Shown in pieces: positions 1 through 6,627 of a stretch of DNA of 30,407 nt. Made by a program: the position numbers and the translations under genes. The first letter of the stretch is position 1. Each line of letters begins with the position of its first letter. The notes beneath the pieces were generated by a model. The model did no database searches, was not told the DNA's origin, and saw only the letters and a program-made list of their open reading frames with translations. The DNA is from an uncultured Collinsella sp. (lineage in GTDB: Bacteria > Actinomycetota > Coriobacteriia > Coriobacteriales > Coriobacteriaceae). The stretch spans positions 1 through 30,407 of the forward strand of contig UQIQ01000021.1 in NCBI GenBank assembly GCA_900541185.1. The letters are read 5' to 3'.

Positions 1-50
1 GATCTACACCTATTAAGTCGTCGGCAGCGTCAGATGTGTATAAGAGACAG
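1..50 (+). other. Untrimmed Illumina Nextera (P5 side) adapter
   Basis: Not genomic. Bases 1-9 match the end of the P5 oligo, 10-17 (CTATTAAG) sit where the i5 index belongs, 18-31 are the Nextera read-1 sequence, and 32-50 are the 19-bp Tn5 mosaic end AGATGTGTATAAGAGACAG. Real sequence starts at 51. The reverse complement of the same adapter and index is at the other end. Confidence 0.98.
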
Positions 51-1867
51 GCAGAGCAAAGGCCCACAAACTCGGCGAGCGAAACTTCTTCGGACAGGCC
101 CTTGCTCTGCAGGTCGTTATAGAACAGCAGGTAATCCTTGGAGCCAATGTGCATGCCCGGCGCCACGCGGTTCGCCAGGTTCACAAAGTTGTCGAACGCG
201 GCCTCCAGCGTATCGCGCACCGGCTTGTTAAAGGCCACGCCCTCGTGCTTAAACTTGCACTCGCCAGCAACGGCCTTGTTCTCCAGCTTGTACACGGCGA
301 CCTCGCCGCCCTGCGATCTGCCCACGCCAAACACATGGCCGGACAACAGCGGCCCGTCGGAAATCAGCGTGTCCTCGCTCTGCTCGGGCACGCGCACCAC
401 GTGCACGTCCTGCGGGTTGTCGGCATCCATATAGCCCAGGTTAACGTCGATAAACTCAACGCCCGCCATAATCTTGAGCTGCTCCTTTACGCGGCGACGG
501 CCCTCGATGGCGTAGTCAAGCAACCAGCGCACGTCGTCCTTGTCCATGGCCTCGTCGGGGAACAGCAGCTTGGCAAGGCCGCTAAAGGTCTTGCGCACGG
601 CGATCTCGTCACGCTTGTTAAAGTCGCTGTTAAAGCGGAAGTAACGGTCGATATGGTGCGTAAAGTCCTTGCGGCGCATCTCCTTGCAAAACTCCGACAG
701 GCAGTCGGTGATCAGGCCATAATGCCCGGTCAGCAGGCTCGAGCGCATCTTGGGAATCTCCCAGCCCGGCAGGTAATAGTGGATACGGTCGAAGAAAGCC
801 GAATCGTTGTTAAACTCCGGCGGGAACGGATCAAACAGGTGCGTGGTCTTAAGGACGTTTTGCACAGTGTCGTTGATGTTGCCCTCAAAGACCATGGAGG
901 CATCGGCGTTGATCTGGTCGCGGCCGCGCGCGTAGCTGCCGCTCGCCATATAGTCCTTCATGATCTGCACGGCATTGGTGTCCTTAAAGCGCATGCCTGC
1001 GACCTCGTCGAACGTCACGCAGTCCCAGTGACCCACCAAGCCCACACGGTCGGCGCGCATGGAGTTCATGCGGCCGAACAGGTTGGCCGTAGTGGTCTGG
1101 CCGCCCGAAAGCAAGATGGCGTAAGGCGAGACCTCTTTGTAGATATGGCTCTTGCCGGTGCCGCGGGGACCCAGCTCGCACAGATTGTAGTTGCGCTCGA
1201 TCAGCGGCACCATGCGCTCGATAAAGTGCAGGCGCTCCTTCTCGGAAAGCTCGCTGGGCTCATAGCCAGCCGAGCGCAGCAGCATGTTGAGCCACTCGTC
1301 GCGCGTAAAGTACTGGCGCTCGTCGACCATGGCATCCAGGTCTAGATTGGGCATCTGGATGGGCGTGAGCGACGCCACACTAAACGGAGAGTCCTCGGGT
1401 CCGCGCTTTTTGCGCTTGGCCTTGGAGCGGCGCGGCGCATCGTCGCCAAAGACCTCCATGCCAAACTCGTCTTCCTCATCCAAGGGGTGACGATACTCGA
1501 TGCTCATAATGCACCAAATGCCGCCTTGCAGAATCTTGGAATAGTCGCGCACGTACTCGGCCGGCATCACAAACGGCTCGATGGTCAGATTGGCAAACGA
1601 CGCCACGTAAATGTCTTTGTACTCGTCGAGCTTGGCCGTCACCTTATCGATGATGGTAAAGCGGCCCAGTTCGCGGATCTTGGACTTAATGCGCTCGGAC
1701 TCGTCGGGACGCACGTAGTTATCGGTGAGGATCCTGCGGATGCGCTCCAAACCCTCTGCCACGGCATCCTCGTCGTCAGTTGAGCAGTACATGCCCAGCA
1801 GGTACTCCAGCACAAAGGTGGGCACGTTGGCGCCGCGCTTCATAAGGGCCGTCAGGTCCTTGCGCAC
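51..1867 (-). CDS. brxL: BrxL, Lon-like AAA+ protein of BREX (body; 3' end cut by contig edge)
   Basis: The reading frame is open from an amber codon at 1886-1888 down to the contig edge and encodes the conserved BrxL core. It begins HFAGKIVRKDLTALMKRG and continues into VLEYLLGMYC. A Walker A motif GPRGTGKS lies near 1150-1175 and a Walker B-like VTFDEVAG near 1000-1025. The last readable residues (SLAEFVGLCSA) come just before the Lon-type protease domain, so roughly the last 90-100 residues are off the contig. In BREX type 1, BrxL is an ATPase needed for phage defence. The conserved core starts directly after the amber codon. Translation would have to restart, for example at GTG 1865-1867 or ATG 1841-1843, with no strong ribosome site visible. 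It may be non-functional unless the stop is a sequencing error or is suppressed. Family identity is firm; functionality is not. Confidence 0.88.
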
Positions 1868-1885
1868 GATCTTGCCAGCAAAGTG

Positions 1886-2128
1886 CTAGAGCAGTTTGCC
1901 GTCCAGCCCATCCATGTCGTAGCCGTCGCCCTCGGGGTCCTCGGCCACGGCCTGGTCATAGCCATCGGTCGAGGATTCACCCTCGGCGGGCGCGGCAGCT
2001 TCAACGGGCGCGGCAGTCTCAGCCTCCGCAGCAGGCACGGCCACCCCTGTAGGCACCGCAGCCTGCTCGGGCACATCCGCATCAATCGAGGGGACTTCCC
2101 ACAGATCGTCGTCATGGCTATCAAACAT
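1886..2128 (-). pseudogene. brxL: 5' part of brxL, ended by an in-frame amber codon
   Basis: ATG at 2126-2128 is preceded by AGGAG at a good distance, overlapping the pglZ stop, so this is the real translation start of the last BREX gene. It encodes about 70 residues rich in Ala, Pro, Glu and Asp with no recognisable fold, then MDGLDGKLL and TAG (1886-1888). The frame continues unbroken as HFAGKIVRKDL, the usual BrxL N-terminus. In BrxL proteins the motif reads roughly LDxKLxxHFxGKVVRKDL, so the stop replaces one residue inside it (CAG or GAG to TAG would do). TAG also ends pglZ, pglX-N and brxA here, so amber is a normal stop in this genome. The GTG at 2137 is rejected because it overlaps the ribosome site. 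Confidence 0.75.
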
Positions 2129-2139
2129 AGGGCACACTC

Positions 2140-4848
2140 CTAAAAACCAAAATCAGCAACGGGGGCAAATGAAACAGCGATGGTGTACGTCTCGCGCCAA
2201 ACGATCTTGCCCGTCTCGCGCTCGCGGCAGACCAGATAGTACGGACCCTTGGCCGAGAATCCATCCGCTGCATGCAACGCAAACTTGGCATGCACCACGC
2301 GCTCCTGCGAGTTAACAGAAGTCTTGTTGGCATGCGCCTTGACCGTATCGCTCACCTCGTTGCCACTTGCATCGGTAAACACCAACTCGTACTCGCACGG
2401 CAAGACCTTACCTTGGGCAGGTTCTTCCTGGATCAAATTGACCGAAAAGAGCGAGTTGGTCACTCGGCGTCCCTCACTAAGTACGCGCAGCGTCGCCGCA
2501 CGCGCATCGACAAAGTCCTTGGAACCCGAGCGCGCACGCCAAAATCCGATAACGGGCACGCAAAGCTCCTGCAGGCTCATGCCGCCGTGTACGTAGTTGT
2601 TAGTACCGCCGGGTCGTTTGAAGTGCACGTTCTCACGCGGGGCAAACCCCTCAAAGCCGGCACCCAAACGCCCCATGTCAACATCAGCAAACACCCCGCG
2701 CGCCTCGTCCGAAAGCTTGGCCACGGCCTCGTTGGGCACCACCAGATGACGTTTGCCGTGCATGACGGGAGCGTCAAGGAAGGGAAGGTCTGGCTTGCCG
2801 AGCATCTGGCACTCGTTAAGTTCCCGACGCGTGTAGATAAAGCCATGATCCGCCGTTATAACAACACGCGCGCCCGGAGCGTCGGTGCACACGCGTCGCG
2901 CCAATGCGGCAAGTTCCTCCACGGCGTCCGCGCAGGCATCGAAAACGTCATCCTGCGTAGCGGCCTTCTCGCCCGTGGCATCGATCTTGTTGTGGTAGAG
3001 ATAAACGAGCTCGGAGTCTTTGAGCAGCGCTTTACGCTCGGTTCCCGCCATGTTGAGGAATGCGCTCGAGCGCAAAGCGCGGGCCGTGGGCTCAACGTGA
3101 GCAAGTACGGCCTCGCGCTGCGGAGTCGTCGCAGTGGGCATGCCGTCAGCCAGCACAAACGAGCCATCCGCTGCAAGCTTAAGCGCTTGGTGTGGCAGCA
3201 GCGCGGGCATACCAACCTCGGTAATGGAGGGAAAGACCGCCTGCATGCTAGAGACCTTGACATTACCGCCACGCTCGCGCTCGAGCAGCGCCGCGACGTC
3301 GCGGGCCACCTCATAGCGCAGCGCGTCGCTCACGATAACGACCTTCGTTTTGGCAGAGCCCACAAAGGCGGGCAGCACGTGCCAGTAGAACTCATCCTGT
3401 CGTTCGGGCCCCTCGATGTAGCCGCAATCGGCCCACTCCCCTTGCGCAGCCGATGCCCAGCATGCATTGGCATCGGCCAAGAACCAGTTACTGTAGAGAT
3501 TCTCCGCCCAGTCCACTACGGCTCGGGCAGGTTCCTCGAGCACATCGCACTCGACGGAGCGTGCCCGCAAATACGCGGTGCACATATGGCGATAGGCAGC
3601 GTCCATGACATACCAATCGGACGTGTAGGCATCCCACACCTGCTGGGGCTGCGCCAGATGGAACCCGCCCGCGTGCACCTGCCTAAACGCGCACATATCG
3701 GCCACGGCGACAAGCAGGTCAAAGTAGCTCTCGACACGGCGGTACCAGCTCAGGTCGCAGCGACGCGCCGCAAAGGTGCGCGCGTCCTCAACACGGTCCG
3801 CGCCCTGAGCAAACGAGCAGAACAGCTGCGAAAGCACGGCCTCGTTGACGCACGGGAACACATCAAGCGAGGCCAGCACATCGATCGGCAAGGCCTCAAA
3901 CCGTGCAAAGAGCCCGCGAGCATCCTCTACCAAACGGCAGATCTCAAATAGGTCCTCGCTCGAAGCCTGAGCATCGGCAGCCTGGTCCCACGTACGCACT
4001 GCCTCAAGACAATAGGGACCATAGGCAGGAGCCACAAAACGCTCGAGTCCCTTGAGCGCTCCCTCGGGAATCGCTGTGGATGCCGCCGTAAGGAACACGT
4101 GGGATGCCAGTGCAAGCAGCGAATCACGCTCATACAGCGGCCCCTCAAACCCATAGCAACGCACAATGAAGGCAGAGAGAACATCGCGCACACAGTACTT
4201 GTCCGCCAACTCGGCCAGTGCCTCGGGCCCCTCGTGCAGCAGCGTGGTCATACAGCCGCGCAGTACAAACGCGGGCCGCGCGTCGCCAGGCTCTTTACCG
4301 CCAAAAATCACCGTAAGGATGCCGAGTTCGATATCGGATGCGCCCGAGGCATGCGGAACACACGCGGCAAACTTAGCGCAGCGGGTCTTGGCATCAAAGA
4401 ACGCCTTGTGCTCGCGCAGACTCTCGCGCACGGCATCGATGTTCTCGATACCAAGCTGATCGGCCAAAAGCGAAAGATAGTCAGCCTGGAACCGATCGGC
4501 ATACAGCTCGACATCGGCAAGCCAATCGCCCTCAAGCCTGCCGCGCGGGCAACGGCGATACAGCAAGATATCGCTCGCAAGGTCATCGCGGTTGATAAGC
4601 TTCTTAACGGCAAACATGCGGCCCTCGCAGGCCTCAACAAACCGCACCGGGCGCTCAAAGTCACCGTGAGCGGGCATAACGCCAGCATCGGCCCCCGCGC
4701 CGTCGAAACCCTCGGCGGCCAATCGCTCAAACTCAGGGGCAAACTCGCCGTCCGCATCGTGCCAAACCACCACACGGCGGGGCATACATGCGAGCAACGG
4801 TTGCAAAAACCGCAGTTTGAGCTGTTCTTCTACATCGATCTTGGGCAT
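2140..4848 (-). CDS. pglZ: BREX-1 PglZ, alkaline-phosphatase-superfamily protein
   Basis: This 902-aa protein has the PglZ domain in its second half. SDALRYE (about residues 507-513) is the first metal-binding Asp motif, FPSITEVGMPALLP follows (about 539-552), and TADHGFIYTRRE (about 665-676) is the second metal motif. Length fits BREX type 1 PglZ. PglZ is a core BREX component needed with PglX for both host DNA methylation and phage exclusion; its exact chemistry is not settled. ATG at 4846-4848 follows AAGGAT. The gene starts 23 bp after the pglX C-terminal gene and its stop overlaps the brxL ribosome site, so it is co-translated in the operon. The C-terminal beta-rich segment (about 740-900) is intact and I see no lesion. 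Confidence 0.95.
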   Translation of the reverse strand: MPKIDVEEQLKLRFLQPLLACMPRRVVVWHDADGEFAPEFERLAAEGFDGAGADAGVMPAHGDFERPVRFVEACEGRMFAVKKLINRDDLASDILLYRRCPRGRLEGDWLADVELYADRFQADYLSLLADQLGIENIDAVRESLREHKAFFDAKTRCAKFAACVPHASGASDIELGILTVIFGGKEPGDARPAFVLRGCMTTLLHEGPEALAELADKYCVRDVLSAFIVRCYGFEGPLYERDSLLALASHVFLTAASTAIPEGALKGLERFVAPAYGPYCLEAVRTWDQAADAQASSEDLFEICRLVEDARGLFARFEALPIDVLASLDVFPCVNEAVLSQLFCSFAQGADRVEDARTFAARRCDLSWYRRVESYFDLLVAVADMCAFRQVHAGGFHLAQPQQVWDAYTSDWYVMDAAYRHMCTAYLRARSVECDVLEEPARAVVDWAENLYSNWFLADANACWASAAQGEWADCGYIEGPERQDEFYWHVLPAFVGSAKTKVVIVSDALRYEVARDVAALLERERGGNVKVSSMQAVFPSITEVGMPALLPHQALKLAADGSFVLADGMPTATTPQREAVLAHVEPTARALRSSAFLNMAGTERKALLKDSELVYLYHNKIDATGEKAATQDDVFDACADAVEELAALARRVCTDAPGARVVITADHGFIYTRRELNECQMLGKPDLPFLDAPVMHGKRHLVVPNEAVAKLSDEARGVFADVDMGRLGAGFEGFAPRENVHFKRPGGTNNYVHGGMSLQELCVPVIGFWRARSGSKDFVDARAATLRVLSEGRRVTNSLFSVNLIQEEPAQGKVLPCEYELVFTDASGNEVSDTVKAHANKTSVNSQERVVHAKFALHAADGFSAKGPYYLVCRERETGKIVWRETYTIAVSFAPVADFGF

Positions 4849-4871
4849 GAATATCCTTACCGTATCTGCTG

Positions 4872-5840
4872 TTACTTGATCTTTGCCAGCACATCCTGAA
4901 ACTTGGCGTAGTTGACCTTGACGCCGTCATCCAGGTCGATCTTGATCATCTGATCTGCCAAGTGATGCAGCTTCTCCTCGTAGCCAATGGTCTCTTTGAG
5001 CTGGTCGTTGAGCTTTTTGACGCGCTTATCCAAGCGCACGCGCTCGCCGCGCTCGGCACTGGCAAGGGCATCGTTGGCATAGCCGATCTGCGAGCGATAG
5101 CGCTCCTGCTGCTCATGCACATAGTCGGTGCGGATGCGAGCCAACAGGTCGGGCTGATAGCGATGCATGTAAACAAGGCACTTGAAGCCGTTCTTTTTTC
5201 CACTGTCGAACAGCCAGTAGATGGGACGCTTCTTATAGGTCTGGCAGTGGTCCTTAAAGAAGTCCTTCAAAAAGTAGGTGCGGATTACCTCGCGCGAGGT
5301 GCCCTTGCCGCCGAGCGCCTCGGCAATAAAGGCCAGGTTCTGCTCGAGCGTCTCCTCGCCGTACACGGTACGCACAAAGTCGATAAAGTAGCGCACGATG
5401 TCGTCGTCAAAGTACTCATCGTCGGTGATGGGCAGCACGTTATCGCTATCGGGCATAAAGGTCACGTGCGCGGGATCAGACATCTTTGACAGATAGTCGT
5501 CGACCGTGGCGCCCTGATCGGCCAGGACCAGTCCGTCCACATCCAGCGAATAGCGACCAAACATGCACCCCACGGCATAGCTTATGAGCGAGGTGATCTC
5601 GTCGCGCTTGGTACGCACGTATTTGTTGCCTTTATAGCTCTCGGGAATCTCATCTGCGGTATCGAAGATGCGCGCCACCGAAACGAACTTATCCTCGACC
5701 TCGATGGGCACCTCACCCTCCATGTTGTAGATCTTGGCAAAGATTCGGTTGAGCTCCTCTTCGTTAGTGCGAAGCTGCTCAAAGCGAGCATTGACCTCGG
5801 CCTTGCGAGCCTCGTATTTATCTTGAAGTAAAGTGGCCAT
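4872..5840 (-). CDS. pglX: C-terminal part of BREX PglX, encoded as a separate gene
   Basis: The 322 residues match the C-terminal third of full-length BREX-1 PglX, not an independent family. Visible blocks are NEEELNRIFAKIYNMEGEVP (26-45), ISYAVGCMFGRYSLD (86-100), DDEYFDDDIVRYFIDF (140-155), REVIRTYFLKDFFKDHC (183-199), RPIYWLFDSGKKNGFKCLVY (205-224) and the terminal DLDDGVKVNYAKFQDVLAKIK. A charged coiled-coil stretch spans about 235-290. In intact PglX of about 1150-1200 residues this domain directly follows the target-recognition region; here 830 + 322 = 1152. It has its own ATG (5838-5840) with an upstream AAAGGG and lies 121 bp downstream of the HEPN gene. It probably folds with the N-terminal protein into a two-subunit PglX. 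The alternative is that the insertion broke pglX and this is a remnant, but the frame and start look maintained. Confidence 0.85.
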   Translation of the reverse strand: MATLLQDKYEARKAEVNARFEQLRTNEEELNRIFAKIYNMEGEVPIEVEDKFVSVARIFDTADEIPESYKGNKYVRTKRDEITSLISYAVGCMFGRYSLDVDGLVLADQGATVDDYLSKMSDPAHVTFMPDSDNVLPITDDEYFDDDIVRYFIDFVRTVYGEETLEQNLAFIAEALGGKGTSREVIRTYFLKDFFKDHCQTYKKRPIYWLFDSGKKNGFKCLVYMHRYQPDLLARIRTDYVHEQQERYRSQIGYANDALASAERGERVRLDKRVKKLNDQLKETIGYEEKLHHLADQMIKIDLDDGVKVNYAKFQDVLAKIK

Positions 5841-5876
5841 GACAGACCGCCCTTTCTTTGTTGAAAAGTGCGGCTA

Positions 5877-5895
5877 TGCAAATTTAAAATTTGCA
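5877..5895. promoter_or_regulatory. Perfect AT-rich palindrome in the spacer before the pglX C-terminal gene
   Basis: TGCAAATTT-A-AAATTTGCA is a 9+1+9 perfect inverted repeat, 37 bp upstream of the pglX C-terminal start. It lies in a 121-bp spacer (5841-5961) that is far more AT-rich than the operon. On the minus strand a weak promoter-like pair (TTGTTT, 17 bp, TTTAAA) has its -10 inside the palindrome. It could be an operator or an internal promoter for pglX-C/pglZ/brxL. No regulator is known. Confidence 0.4.
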
Positions 5896-5961
5896 CTAGC
5901 CAGCTAAACAATTAACAGATTTAAATTCTTTACGGATTAAAGCGCGTCGTTTATTAATTCC

Positions 5962-6627
5962 CTAGTGTTTGTTGCTCTTTCTATGAATGAGCTTTTCAAA
6001 TTCGCCTCTGCCAGCGTCCTTAAAATAAAAACGAGCGTCAATATCAATCGCCTTTATCCAGTCGGTAAACGCCTTTTGAGGCAGAAGCATCATGGCAGTC
6101 GTTTTTCCACTTGAACCACCAGCTTTATCCTCGAGAAGCATCATTCCATTAGGGAAGTAATACGTACACCCATGTGCAAGTGAATTGCGGATATGAGTTA
6201 GTAAAGTCATTCCTTTACCTGAGTCTTTAGGTTCGGGACCCTTGCGACCAGAGATTGTATAAGGTTGAATACAGAGGACCCTCGGACTAACGATATCAAT
6301 CGGAGCTTCAATCTCTTGTTTAACTCCATCAGCCGACTTTTGATTTACAGTTGTTTTAAATCCATATTCCTCAATCACATCTCCAAGATTATCAGCCATA
6401 AGTAATTCACGCTTCCCGGAAGGCACCCCTTCATACTCAAGAAGAGTATCGAATGGCAATTGTTTCAATCCATAATCAGAGGCGGTTCTTCTTTGAGAGG
6501 CAGAGTTAGCTACAGATTTAGTCACAAAGAAATCCCAAATAGAAGAAATCTCATCCGGAGTCCAATAGCTAGATTCATGCAGAGACATATGAAATGAAGA
6601 TATACAGGCTTTGTCCATAACCAGCAC
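5962..6627 (-). CDS. HEPN-domain protein (putative RNase) nested between the two pglX parts
   Basis: The protein has 221 codons. GTG at 6625-6627 follows directly on the pglX TAG; ATG at 6616-6618, with GGTG upstream, is an equally good start (218 aa). The C-terminal half holds HIRNSLAHG (about residues 145-153), a clear RX4H HEPN motif (R147, N148, H152), followed by YYFPNGMMLLEDK, the strand pair common after this motif in HEPN families of the pEK499_p136 type. HEPN proteins are mostly metal-independent RNases that act in toxin-antitoxin, abortive infection and CRISPR effectors. Around 40-45% GC by eye, against about 60% in the flanks, suggests separate acquisition. Translational coupling to pglX and its position inside the split gene suggest an effector that watches the PglX subunit, as PrrC does for EcoprrI; that is inference. 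The first 100 residues are unrecognised. There is no adjacent antitoxin-like ORF. Confidence 0.75.
   Translation of the reverse strand: MLVMDKACISSFHMSLHESSYWTPDEISSIWDFFVTKSVANSASQRRTASDYGLKQLPFDTLLEYEGVPSGKRELLMADNLGDVIEEYGFKTTVNQKSADGVKQEIEAPIDIVSPRVLCIQPYTISGRKGPEPKDSGKGMTLLTHIRNSLAHGCTYYFPNGMMLLEDKAGGSSGKTTAMMLLPQKAFTDWIKAIDIDARFYFKDAGRGEFEKLIHRKSNKH

Noticed and set aside
32..50. Tn5/IS50 mosaic end as a mobile element
   Set aside because: It is part of a full Nextera adapter with index and P5 sequence; no transposase is nearby.
2272..3951. Long plus-strand open frames across the BREX operon (also 149-1345, 9964-11019, 12073-12771)
   Set aside because: They are antisense shadows of high-GC genes: no ribosome sites, no domain-like residues, and well-supported genes on the other strand.
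4872..5840. PglX C-terminal ORF as an independent DNA-binding protein
   Set aside because: Its motifs continue the PglX alignment exactly from where the upstream methyltransferase part stops.
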